Origin: Betaproteobacteria bacterium LSUCC0117
Lineage (GTDB): Bacteria; Pseudomonadota; Gammaproteobacteria; Burkholderiales; Burkholderiaceae_C
Assembly: GCA_030441535.1 (NCBI GenBank)
Contig: JAUJFZ010000001.1
Location: 214,001-278,000 of the forward strand
Direction: 5' to 3'
Length of the DNA: 64,000 nucleotides
In this document: positions 34,459 through 42,640 of the stretch, piece after piece
How the letters are laid out: each line of letters opens with the position of its first letter
Numbering within the stretch: position 1 is the stretch's first letter
The notes under the pieces: generated by a model
Databases searched by the model: none
Told to the model about the DNA's origin: nothing
What the model saw: the letters and a program-made list of their open reading frames with translations, nothing else
Translations under genes and position numbers: made by a program

Positions 34459-35664
34459 TTAGGAGCCCAAGACGGTCTGAGCAACGATATTGCGTTGCAC
34501 CTCGTTACTGCCGCCATAGATAGTTGTTTTACGCATGTTGAAGTACGTACTCGCGAGCGGTGCATTGTGAACATTGCCACCCGGAAAACCAGATAAACCT
34601 GCCACTTGATCACCCTGCCAACCCGCTTCCATCGCGTCAAAAATATAGGGTAGGGCGGATGGTCCAGCGGCTAGCATCATTAACTCTGCATAGCGCTGCT
34701 GGATTTCACTGCCACGAATTTTCAGCAGGCCGGCGATATCCAAGCTGCTCTTGCCGCTGGTTTGCGCTGACAGTACCCGCAGCACCATCATTTCCAAGGC
34801 AACGATTTCAACCTCGAGCTTCGCAATTTCATCGCGGAAGCGCACGTCCTCGTATACGCCCTCAGTCTTGGCAATGCGCTTGAGTCGCTCCAATTCACGC
34901 TTTGCACGATTGACATCGGCGATATTGGTGCGCTCGTGGGCCAACAGGTATTTGGCGTAATCCCAGCCTTTGTTCTCTTCGCCAATCAGGTTCTCAGCGG
35001 GGACCTGAACGTTATCAAACCACACCTCGTTAACTTCGCATTCACCGTCTAACAGACGAATGGGGCGGACCGTGACGCCCGGTGAGCGCATGTCGATTAG
35101 CAAAAAACTGATGCCGGTTTGTGGCTTTCCACTGGTGTCGGTTCTGACCAAGCAAAAGATCCAGTCACCAAATTGACCCAGCGTGGTCCATGTCTTCTGT
35201 CCATTGACGATATAGTGATCGCCTTGGCGCTCTGCGCGGGTTTTGAGTGAGGCCAAATCGGAGCCCGAGCCTGGCTCACTGTAGCCTTGGCTCCACCACA
35301 CGCCACCGCTGGCGATCCCCGGGAGGAAACGCGCCTGTTGCGCTGCGTTACCAAATGTCATGATGACGGGGGCAACCATCACGGGTCCAAACGGAACAAT
35401 GCGTGGTGCGCCAGCCAAAGCACACTCCTCTTCAAACAAGTGCTTTTGTACCGCGCTCCAGCCCGGACCGCCGAATTCGGTAGGCCAGCTGTAACCCAGC
35501 CATCCCTTTGCGCCTAAGATTTTTGCCCAACGCTGCATGTCTTCGCGGTGCAACCTTTGCGCGTTGTGAACTTTGGTTGAGAGATCGCTGGGCAGGTGTG
35601 CGGTCACCCAATCGCGAATGGTTTCTCTGAACGTTTGTTCCTCAGGCGTGAATGCTAAATCCAT
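34459..35664 (-). CDS. Acyl-CoA dehydrogenase, large-subunit type (PimC-like)
   Basis: A 401-residue acyl-CoA dehydrogenase. The N-terminal helix MDLAFTPEEQTFRETIRDW, the FAD loop QGYSEPGSGSDLASL, the NGQKTWTT strand and the C-terminal TTIYGGSNEVQRNIVA are all intact. ATG 35664 is preferred to one 12 bases upstream because MDLAFTPEE is the usual start. With the next gene it likely forms a heteromeric dehydrogenase for dicarboxylic or branched acyl-CoA; no thiolase, CoA ligase or electron-transfer flavoprotein gene is near. Confidence 0.88.
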   Translation of the reverse strand: MDLAFTPEEQTFRETIRDWVTAHLPSDLSTKVHNAQRLHREDMQRWAKILGAKGWLGYSWPTEFGGPGWSAVQKHLFEEECALAGAPRIVPFGPVMVAPVIMTFGNAAQQARFLPGIASGGVWWSQGYSEPGSGSDLASLKTRAERQGDHYIVNGQKTWTTLGQFGDWIFCLVRTDTSGKPQTGISFLLIDMRSPGVTVRPIRLLDGECEVNEVWFDNVQVPAENLIGEENKGWDYAKYLLAHERTNIADVNRAKRELERLKRIAKTEGVYEDVRFRDEIAKLEVEIVALEMMVLRVLSAQTSGKSSLDIAGLLKIRGSEIQQRYAELMMLAAGPSALPYIFDAMEAGWQGDQVAGLSGFPGGNVHNAPLASTYFNMRKTTIYGGSNEVQRNIVAQTVLGS

Positions 35665-35768
35665 GTGATCTTCCAAAAAGTGATGAGGGGCAAGTACACT
35701 GCAGCTTCGAAGCGACTGGGTCGCAAAGTAGCAAGGTTAGCCATTTTTTAACGTGTTGTCTGTCCCCC

Positions 35769-36392
35769 ATGACTGTTCTCCCCAAGCCTAAACAGCGCAT
35801 CGCCATTTTGATCTCCGGTGGTGGTTCGAACATGCGTGCGATAGTCGAGGCATTACACAGGCGTCGCTGGAACGATCGTTACGGTGCGGTGATCGCGGGT
35901 GTTGTGAGCAACCAAGCCTCTGCTGCTGGTTTGCAGTGGGCCGAGGCGCAAGGTATCGCCACCCGCGTCTGCTCACACCGAGACTACGCCTCACGTGAAG
36001 CTTTTGATGAGGCTCTGAAACAAGCGGTGGACGGCCTGACTGACCAAGCACCGCCTGATTGGGTCGTCTTGGCGGGCTTCATGCGTATCCTCACGCCCGC
36101 TTTTGTCGAGCACTACGATGGACGACTGCTCAACATTCACCCCAGCCTATTGCCGGCGTTCCCAGGTCTGCATACCCACCAACGGGCCATCGAGATGGGG
36201 TGTCGATTTGCGGGGGCTACGGTGCACCGTGTCACCGCTGCCTTGGATCATGGTGAGATTCTGGGGCAGGCGGTCGTGCCCGTGTTGGCCGATGACACCC
36301 CAGACCAGCTCGCAGCCCGTGTTTTGACGCAGGAACACCGGTTGTACCCAGACGTGCTGGAGCAATTGTTGCAGGCCAGATTACAAGCTTGA
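35769..36392 (+). CDS. purN: Phosphoribosylglycinamide formyltransferase
   Basis: Transfers the formyl group from 10-formyltetrahydrofolate to GAR in purine synthesis. The 207-residue protein has the nucleotide-binding LISGGGSNMRAI motif, the catalytic Asn and His in LLNIHPSLLPAFPG, and the Asp in TAALDHGEILGQ. ATG 35769 gives the family N-terminus; the open frame upstream is not conserved-looking. It converges with prfC with a 12-base overlap. Confidence 0.95.
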   Translation: MTVLPKPKQRIAILISGGGSNMRAIVEALHRRRWNDRYGAVIAGVVSNQASAAGLQWAEAQGIATRVCSHRDYASREAFDEALKQAVDGLTDQAPPDWVVLAGFMRILTPAFVEHYDGRLLNIHPSLLPAFPGLHTHQRAIEMGCRFAGATVHRVTAALDHGEILGQAVVPVLADDTPDQLAARVLTQEHRLYPDVLEQLLQARLQA

Positions 36393-38000
36393 TTGGAAAA
36401 CCAGTCCCGCGTGCTCTCGCATGGCGTGGAACTTGATCTTCGGAAAGTTTGCCTCAACGGCGCGTAGCGTGGCGCTGTGGTCGACCAGCAGAGTGGGTGC
36501 GTCCACGGCGTCCAGCGCAATGCGGTGGGCGTTGGCTTGGATGAATCTTTTCAACTCGACCTCGCCGCCGTCCTCAGGTGCGCAGGTGACCCAGCGTGCC
36601 ACTGAATAGCTGCTGTTCCCAATGCGCGCTTTGACTCCGTATTCTGTTTGTAGACGGTGGGCAACCACCTCAAACTGAAGTTGCCCGACCGCGCCCAGCA
36701 GCAGCACGCTACCAGCAATTGGCCGAAAAACCTGAATCGCTCCCTCCTCACCCAGTTGGGTCAAGCCAGCCCGTAATTGCTTGGTTCGTAACGGGTCAGC
36801 CACCTCTACCGTGCGGATCATCTCGGGTGCGAAGAAGGGGAGCCCCGTAAACTGAAGCTCCTCGCCTTCAGTGAGCGTATCGCCCAGCTGCAGTACGCCA
36901 TGGTTGGGGATGCCGATGATGTCGCCACCGTAGGCCTCCTCTAAAAGCTCCCGTCTCTGGCTCAAGAAGCTCACCACGGTGTTGGGGCGTAGCTCTTTGC
37001 CCGAACGAACCACTTTTAGACGCATGCCTCGTTCAAAATGTCCGCTCACTACCCGCACGAACGCAATGCGATCGCGATGTGCCGGGTCCATGTTGGCTTG
37101 AATTTTGAAAACCACACCACTGAATTTTTTCTCAGTCGGTTGGATCGTGCGCTGAATAGCCACACGTTCGGATGGCGGCGGGGCCAAGTCAACCAATGCA
37201 TCCAGCACCTCGCGAACACCAAAGTTGTTGACGGCCGAACCGAAAAGCATGGGGGTCTGTTCACCGCGCAGGAATGCAGCGGCATCGAATGCGGGGCTCG
37301 CGCCATCGATCAACTCCAGCTCGCCTTTGGCATCTTCAAATTCGGCGCCGAAACGTTTAATGGTCTCGGGGTTGTTGAGCCCTTGAAGTACTTCTTCTTC
37401 GCCACCCCGACGATCTTCACCCGCATCAAACACCCGCATTTGATCCGTACGACGATCGTAAACACCATGGAAGGTCTTGCCCATGCCGACGGGCCAAGTA
37501 AAGGGAATGACGGTCATGCCGAGTTCGCGTTCGACCTCATCCATCACATCCAGCGGCGCCTGCACCTCGCGGTCCATCTTGTTGACAAACGTCAGGATGG
37601 GGGTGTTCCGAGCCCGGCAGACCTGCAACAGACGGCGGGTTTGCGGTTCTACGCCGTTGGCGGCATCAATCACCATGAGCGCGGCATCAACCGCCGTCAA
37701 GACGCGGTAGGTATCCTCAGAAAAATCTTGGTGACCGGGTGTGTCCAGCAAATTAATGACGCAATCGCGGTATTCCATTTGCATCACTGAACTCGCAACC
37801 GAAATACCGCGTTGCTTCTCAATCTCCATCCAATCGCTGGTGGCGTGACGCGCTGCTTTCCGGGCTTTGACGCTGCCGGCGATGTTGATCGCACCAGAGA
37901 AAAGCAATAGCTTTTCCGTGAGGGTGGTCTTACCTGCGTCAGGGTGGGAAATGATCGCAAAGGTGCGACGACGACGGACTTGTTGAGCGATTTCGGACAT
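36381..38000 (-). CDS. prfC: Peptide chain release factor 3
   Basis: Translational GTPase that removes RF1/RF2 from the ribosome after termination. 539 residues, the usual length. G1 motif HPDAGKTT is at residues 19-26, DTPGHQDFSEDTYR is the switch II region, and NKMDREV gives the guanine specificity. Domain II and the C-terminal RF3 domain follow. Divergent from rsmB across 34 bases. Confidence 0.97.
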   Translation of the reverse strand: MSEIAQQVRRRRTFAIISHPDAGKTTLTEKLLLFSGAINIAGSVKARKAARHATSDWMEIEKQRGISVASSVMQMEYRDCVINLLDTPGHQDFSEDTYRVLTAVDAALMVIDAANGVEPQTRRLLQVCRARNTPILTFVNKMDREVQAPLDVMDEVERELGMTVIPFTWPVGMGKTFHGVYDRRTDQMRVFDAGEDRRGGEEEVLQGLNNPETIKRFGAEFEDAKGELELIDGASPAFDAAAFLRGEQTPMLFGSAVNNFGVREVLDALVDLAPPPSERVAIQRTIQPTEKKFSGVVFKIQANMDPAHRDRIAFVRVVSGHFERGMRLKVVRSGKELRPNTVVSFLSQRRELLEEAYGGDIIGIPNHGVLQLGDTLTEGEELQFTGLPFFAPEMIRTVEVADPLRTKQLRAGLTQLGEEGAIQVFRPIAGSVLLLGAVGQLQFEVVAHRLQTEYGVKARIGNSSYSVARWVTCAPEDGGEVELKRFIQANAHRIALDAVDAPTLLVDHSATLRAVEANFPKIKFHAMREHAGLVFQSSL

Positions 38001-38034
38001 AACCGTCGATTATCTAACATGGGACAATACAAGA

Positions 38035-39324
38035 ATGCACCCAAACGCCCTAATTGATCACACCGCGCAGCTTTTGACACGCGTTCTCGCCTTTAACCAT
38101 CCTGCAGACGGTGTGGTTGCCCGGTATTTCCGAGAAAACAAAAATCTGGGGCCACGCGAGCGACACACGATCTCTGAAACGGTCTACGCTGTGCTGCGAT
38201 TCAAGACACGCTTTGAACTGCTGGCGCGTTCAGGACCTGGTGGGCGTGAACGGAAGCTGGCGATTCTCGGTTTCAGTGGTCCCGCCGATTTTCTGGCCGG
38301 CGCCCTGAAGCCACAGGAGGCCGATTGGTTAGCCGAGTGCGAGCGGGCGGGGGAGGCCACCATGATGGACATGCACCGCCACAACCTACCCCAGTGGATG
38401 GTGCCGCACCTAAAGGCGCAAGTGGGGGATGGATTTGAGGCATTGGCGGCGACGCTGAACACCCCTGCACCGCTTGACATTCGGGTCAATACATTCAAGG
38501 CCAAGCGTGATGGGGTGCGTAAGGCACTCAAATCACAAGGCGTTACGGCCGACAACACCCCGCTATCCCCCTGGGGCCTGCGATTGACCAACAATCCGTC
38601 GCTGAGCCGCCTGCCTGAATATGAGCAGGGTGCTTTTGAGGTTCAAGACGAAGGGTCGCAATTGTTGGCGCTGATACTCGGTGCGAAACGGGGTGAGATG
38701 GTGGCAGATTTCTGTGCAGGTGCGGGCGGTAAGACGCTGGCGATTGGCGCCATGATGCGTTCAACCGGGCGCTTGTATGCGTTCGACACATCCGCGCACC
38801 GTTTGGATGGTCTGAAGCCGCGACTCGCGCGCAGTGGTTTGAGTAACGTTCAAACCGCCGCCATCACCAACGAGCGCGATGATCGGGTCAAGCGCTTGGC
38901 CCAAAAGATGGATCGTGTACTCGTTGATGCCCCGTGCTCGGGCACCGGCACGATTCGGCGGAATCCGGACCTCAAGTGGCGTCTCAAGGAGTCTGAGCTT
39001 GCGGATCTCACCGCGTTGCAGACCCGCATACTGGCCAGCGCCGCGCAAATGGTCAAACCCGGAGGGCGGCTGGTCTATGCGACCTGTAGCTTGCTGAGCC
39101 TAGAAAATGAGGCGATCGCGAATGCATTCACCGCGGCGCACGCAGACTTCGAGGTGTTGCCTGTCGCGCCGTTGCTACAAAAAGCGCTTCACGATGGGGC
39201 TGAAGCCGCGGAATTGTCAACGTCGGACCCTCTGGGACTGTGTGCAGGGGAGTGCCTGCGTTTGTGGCCCCATCTGCATCAAACCGACGGCTTTTTCGCC
39301 GCTGTGTGGCAACGAAAGGCTTAA
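38035..39324 (+). CDS. RsmB/NOP-family rRNA cytosine-C5 methyltransferase
   Basis: Methylates C5 of a cytosine in 16S rRNA. Of 429 residues, the N-terminal part resembles the NusB-like domain of RsmB (AQLLTRVLAFNHPADGVVARYFRE). The catalytic domain has SAM motif VADFCAGAGGKTLA and both active cysteines, in VDAPCSGTG and in YATCSLL. The exact target base is not proved by sequence. A short terminator-like hairpin follows. Confidence 0.9.
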   Translation: MHPNALIDHTAQLLTRVLAFNHPADGVVARYFRENKNLGPRERHTISETVYAVLRFKTRFELLARSGPGGRERKLAILGFSGPADFLAGALKPQEADWLAECERAGEATMMDMHRHNLPQWMVPHLKAQVGDGFEALAATLNTPAPLDIRVNTFKAKRDGVRKALKSQGVTADNTPLSPWGLRLTNNPSLSRLPEYEQGAFEVQDEGSQLLALILGAKRGEMVADFCAGAGGKTLAIGAMMRSTGRLYAFDTSAHRLDGLKPRLARSGLSNVQTAAITNERDDRVKRLAQKMDRVLVDAPCSGTGTIRRNPDLKWRLKESELADLTALQTRILASAAQMVKPGGRLVYATCSLLSLENEAIANAFTAAHADFEVLPVAPLLQKALHDGAEAAELSTSDPLGLCAGECLRLWPHLHQTDGFFAAVWQRKA

Positions 39325-39347
39325 AACGCCCCATCTTGGGGTTGTTT
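39324..39347 (+). terminator. Terminator-like hairpin after the RsmB-family gene
   Basis: CCCCA (39329-39333) pairs with TGGGG (39337-39341) around TCT, followed by a T-rich stretch (TTGTTT). The stem is short. Confidence 0.5.
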
Positions 39348-39513
39348 AAATTGGTTGTTTTGATGATAGTTAAATGCAGATAATCAATTTATACTGAAAG
39401 TTAGCGGCTTATGGGGGTTTTAGTACGTTTGCACTGCCAAGGTCCCCTGCATTAGGCAAAACGCCCAGCAAGCTTTAAAATCTTCGGATTGACTTAAAAC
39501 TAAAGGAATCCCT

Positions 39514-40707
39514 ATGTTGGATATCGTTGTGGACTGGTTGGCAAATGGTTTGACCCATGCCACCGGCTGGCAGTTGGTGGTTTACACCTTGGTTGTAACC
39601 CATCTCACCATCGCTGGCGTCACGATCTACCTGCACCGCCACCAGGCGCACCGCGCCATGGATCTACATGCGATTCCATCGCACTTCTTCCGTTTCTGGC
39701 TGTGGTTGACGACCGGGATGGTGACCCGCGAGTGGGTATCTATCCACCGCAAGCACCACGCAAAGTGTGAAACCCACGATGACCCCCACAGCCCCATGAC
39801 GCGGGGTATCGGTACGGTGTTCTTCCGCGGTTCCGAGCTGTATCGTGCCGAGGCTAAAGTCGCTGCCACGCTGGAAAAGTTCAGCCATGGCACGCCCAGT
39901 GATTGGATCGAACGCAATCTCTACACGCGCTTCAGCGCCTCTGGTGTTGCGCTGATGTTGGTCATCAACGTTGCGCTGTTTGGTGTACTCGGACTGACCA
40001 TTTGGGCGGTTCAAATGGCGTGGATCCCTATTATGGCTGCCGGCATCATCAACGGCATCGGTCACTACTGGGGATACCGCAATTTTGAGGCGGCGGATGC
40101 CAGTACCAACATTTCGCCTTGGGGGCTTTTGATCGGTGGCGAAGAGTTGCACAACAACCACCACACCTACCCCACGTCCGCGAAGTTCTCGGTCAAGCCC
40201 TACGAGTTTGATCTCGGCTGGCTCTACATTCGATTGTTCCAAATGGTCGGTTGGGCCAAGGTCCGCAAGGTACCACCTCAGTTGGTCTTGGGCGACGTCA
40301 AAGCGGTTGCCGACGAGGCCACCCTAGAAGCCGTCATCGCGAACCGATATGAAGTGATGGCCAACTTCGCCAAGGCATTGCGGGCTGCAGCCACTGTCGA
40401 AATGAACGCCGCCAAAGCCAAAGGCCATGACTTGGTTAACCTTGCAGCCGCTAAGCGTTGGTTGCATCGGGACGCTGAGAAGGTGCCCGCCGACATTCAG
40501 CCTAAATTGGAAGAGGCCCGTGCCGCCCATCCTGTTTTGGATACGATGACCTCAATGCGTGAAGAGTTACGTCAGGTCTGGAGTAGCACGACACAGACGC
40601 GTGAGCAGCTCACCGCTGACTTGCAAGCGTGGTGCACCAAGGCAGAGGCAAGCGGTATCGCAGCCCTGCACGAGTTTGCAACGAAGTTGCGCCGTGCCAA
40701 AGCCTAA
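39514..40707 (+). CDS. Membrane fatty acid desaturase (delta-9 type)
   Basis: Di-iron membrane enzyme that introduces a double bond in fatty acyl chains. Of 397 residues, the first 250 contain the hydrophobic helices and all three histidine boxes: HRHQAH (41-46), HRKHH (78-82) and HNNHH (near 212). A helical, Ala/Lys/Glu-rich C-terminal extension of about 120 residues follows the catalytic core, as in other proteobacterial DesA-like proteins. It has its own upstream region of 189 bases and a terminator. Confidence 0.92.
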   Translation: MLDIVVDWLANGLTHATGWQLVVYTLVVTHLTIAGVTIYLHRHQAHRAMDLHAIPSHFFRFWLWLTTGMVTREWVSIHRKHHAKCETHDDPHSPMTRGIGTVFFRGSELYRAEAKVAATLEKFSHGTPSDWIERNLYTRFSASGVALMLVINVALFGVLGLTIWAVQMAWIPIMAAGIINGIGHYWGYRNFEAADASTNISPWGLLIGGEELHNNHHTYPTSAKFSVKPYEFDLGWLYIRLFQMVGWAKVRKVPPQLVLGDVKAVADEATLEAVIANRYEVMANFAKALRAAATVEMNAAKAKGHDLVNLAAAKRWLHRDAEKVPADIQPKLEEARAAHPVLDTMTSMREELRQVWSSTTQTREQLTADLQAWCTKAEASGIAALHEFATKLRRAKA

Positions 40708-40751
40708 CTTTAGGTGATCCCGGGCCCTTGCTGGAGTAAGGGTGCCTAAAC

Positions 40752-40789
40752 AAAAAAACCACCAGTGCCCTGCATTCGGTGGTTTTTTT
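40752..40789 (+). terminator. Bidirectional terminator after the desaturase gene
   Basis: AAAAAAACCACC (40752-40763) pairs perfectly with GGTGGTTTTTTT (40778-40789) across a 14-base loop. Confidence 0.85.
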
Positions 40790-40814
40790 GTGCCTGCTGG
40801 GGGCTTACGGAGCG

Positions 40815-40852
40815 AAAAAAAACCGCTGTGGGCCGAAGCCCCAGCGGTTTTT
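40815..40852 (-). terminator. Terminator of the rpmB-rpmG operon
   Basis: Read leftward, AAAAACCGCTGGGG pairs with the CCCACAGCGGTTTTT half across CTTCGG, with one mismatch and a long T run (A at 40815-40822 on the plus strand). It starts 16 bases after the rpmG stop. Confidence 0.88.
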
Positions 40853-40867
40853 CAGGAATCCGTTGAA

Positions 40868-41038
40868 TTACTTCAACTTGATTTCTTTGTAAGCGACATG
40901 CTTGCGAGCCTTGGGATCGAACTTCATGATCTCCATTTTCTCGGGCGTTGTCTTTTTGTTCTTCGTCGTGGTGTAGAAGTGACCTGTTCCAGCAGTGGAT
41001 TCCAGTTTGATCTTCTCGCGGGTACCTTTGGTTGCCAT
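40868..41038 (-). CDS. rpmG: 50S ribosomal protein L33
   Basis: 56-residue basic ribosomal protein of the large subunit. It starts MATKGTREKIKLESTAGTGHFY and ends KHVAYKEIKLK. It is the zinc-free form, without the CxxC pairs. ATG 41038 fits the family; the frame is open upstream but runs back into rpmB. It lies 14 bases after rpmB in the conserved rpmB-rpmG operon. Confidence 0.97.
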   Translation of the reverse strand: MATKGTREKIKLESTAGTGHFYTTTKNKKTTPEKMEIMKFDPKARKHVAYKEIKLK

Positions 41039-41052
41039 GATTCGTCTCCTAA

Positions 41053-41286
41053 TTAAGCTTGACCGCGGGCACGCAAGTCGGCCAGCACGGAGTCGATACC
41101 GTTTTTGTCGATCAGGCGCAAAGCGGCGCTTGAAACGCGCAAACGAACCCAACGGTTCTCGCTCTCAACCCAAAAACGACGGTATTGCAGGTTAGGCAAA
41201 AAACGACGCTTGGTCTTGTTGTTGGCGTGGGAAACGTTGTTTCCCGACATGGGCTTCTTGCCCGTTACTTCACATACGCGTGCCAT
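41053..41286 (-). CDS. rpmB: 50S ribosomal protein L28
   Basis: 77-residue ribosomal protein starting MARVCEVTGKKPMSGNNVSHANNKTKRRFLP, with a basic core and WVRLRVSSAALRLIDKNG near the end. ATG 41286 is the family start. First gene of the rpmB-rpmG operon; its leader is about 190 bases long if the promoter noted at 41478 is used. Confidence 0.97.
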   Translation of the reverse strand: MARVCEVTGKKPMSGNNVSHANNKTKRRFLPNLQYRRFWVESENRWVRLRVSSAALRLIDKNGIDSVLADLRARGQA

Positions 41287-41477
41287 TTGGACACTCCCTA
41301 AAACGTTAACAGCTTGCGCCGCACCTCGCTGAGCCAGCTGGGAGACGGGTTTGCAAGCGTTTAACCCTTGCAATGCTTTCTCTCAGTCTGCGTTGATGTC
41401 AGCGGTAAAAGTTTTCACTAGAGCCGAGAGGCGCACGCACGGGGCATGCTAACCAGACTTTTCCAGCAAAGCCTGAA

Positions 41478-41483
41478 ATTATA
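41478..41483 (-). promoter_or_regulatory. Candidate -10 element for rpmB-rpmG
   Basis: Read leftward, this is a perfect TATAAT in the context CGCTATAATTTC, located between trxB and rpmB. No strong -35 is visible. It would give a long untranslated leader. Confidence 0.4.
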
Positions 41484-41509
41484 GCGTGTTTCCGGCGCAA
41501 ACGTGGTAA

Positions 41510-42457
41510 TTAAACCGCTTCTTGTTCCAAAAACCGCTGGGCATCCAAGGCCGCCATGCACCCCGTACCCGCGCTGGTAATTGCTTGCCGGTAGACGTGG
41601 TCTTGTACATCACCCGCGGCGAAGACGCCAGGTACGCTGGTCATCGTGGCCATGCCGACGGTGCCAGAACGGGTGACGATGTAGCCGTTTTCCATGTCCA
41701 GCTGGCCCTTGAAAATGTCCGTGTTCGGCTGGTGACCAATGGCAATGAAGCAACCGGCCAGGGGTAATTCAAAGGTGCTGTCGTCGGTGGTACGGCGCAG
41801 ACGGATACCGTTGACGCCTTTGGCGTCGCCCAACACCTCGTCGAGCGTGCAATTGATTTGCAGCTCGATCTTGCCTGCAGCAACCTTTTCCATCAGTTTA
41901 TCGATCATGATGGCTTCCGCTTTGAAGGTGTCCCGGCGGTGCACCAGATGAACTTTAGATGCGATATTCGACAGATAAAGCGCCTCTTCTACGGCCGTAT
42001 TGCCACCACCCACCACGGCGCAAACCTGTTCGCGATAAAAGAAGCCGTCGCACGTTGCGCAGCCGCTTACGCCACGCCCCATAAAGGCCTGCTCGGAGGG
42101 TAGGCCCAGATATTTCGCCGACGCACCGGTCGCCAAAATCAGCGCATCGCAGGTGTAACTGCCGCTGTCGCCGGTCAGGGTAAACGGACGCTTGCTGAAA
42201 TCCACGGCATTGATGTGGTCGAAAATGATTTCTGTATTGAATCGTTTGGCGTGCGCCTCAAAGCGCTGCATCAAATCTGGCCCCATGACGCCGTCAACAT
42301 CTGCAGGCCAATTGTCGACCTCTGTTGTGGTCATCAACTGGCCCCCTTGGGCGATGCCCGTGATGACGACGGGGTTGAGGTTGGCACGTGCCGCATAAAT
42401 CGCAGCACTGTATCCCGCGGGCCCGGAGCCCAAAATTAAAACCTTGCAATGACGCAT
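41510..42457 (-). CDS. trxB: Thioredoxin-disulfide reductase
   Basis: NADPH-dependent flavoenzyme that reduces thioredoxin. 315 residues. The FAD motif LILGSGPAGYSAAIYAARA is near the N-terminus, the redox-active CATC is at about residues 133-136, the NADPH motif is VVGGGNTAVEEALYL, and the C-terminal GVFAAGDVQD closes the FAD domain. Divergent from ftsK across 183 bases. Confidence 0.97.
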   Translation of the reverse strand: MRHCKVLILGSGPAGYSAAIYAARANLNPVVITGIAQGGQLMTTTEVDNWPADVDGVMGPDLMQRFEAHAKRFNTEIIFDHINAVDFSKRPFTLTGDSGSYTCDALILATGASAKYLGLPSEQAFMGRGVSGCATCDGFFYREQVCAVVGGGNTAVEEALYLSNIASKVHLVHRRDTFKAEAIMIDKLMEKVAAGKIELQINCTLDEVLGDAKGVNGIRLRRTTDDSTFELPLAGCFIAIGHQPNTDIFKGQLDMENGYIVTRSGTVGMATMTSVPGVFAAGDVQDHVYRQAITSAGTGCMAALDAQRFLEQEAV

Positions 42458-42640
42458 GAAAATATCCTAACGTGGTGAGTCGGAGCGTTTGTCTACCCGC
42501 GCCTTTGGCAAGCAGACTGTCCTAGACCAGAATTGTAGACAGTTGAGTGGGTCGACGTTGTCTCTGGGGTTTCCAAAATTGGGCCCGGTGCATGGGGTAA
42601 GCTTGCGCTTTACGGGGCATTTTCCGTCACAATTAAATCA

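Noticed and set aside
39370..39395. TATACT box upstream of the desaturase gene as a promoter
   Set aside because: A plausible -10, but the only -35-like sequence gives a 14-base spacer, too short for sigma-70.
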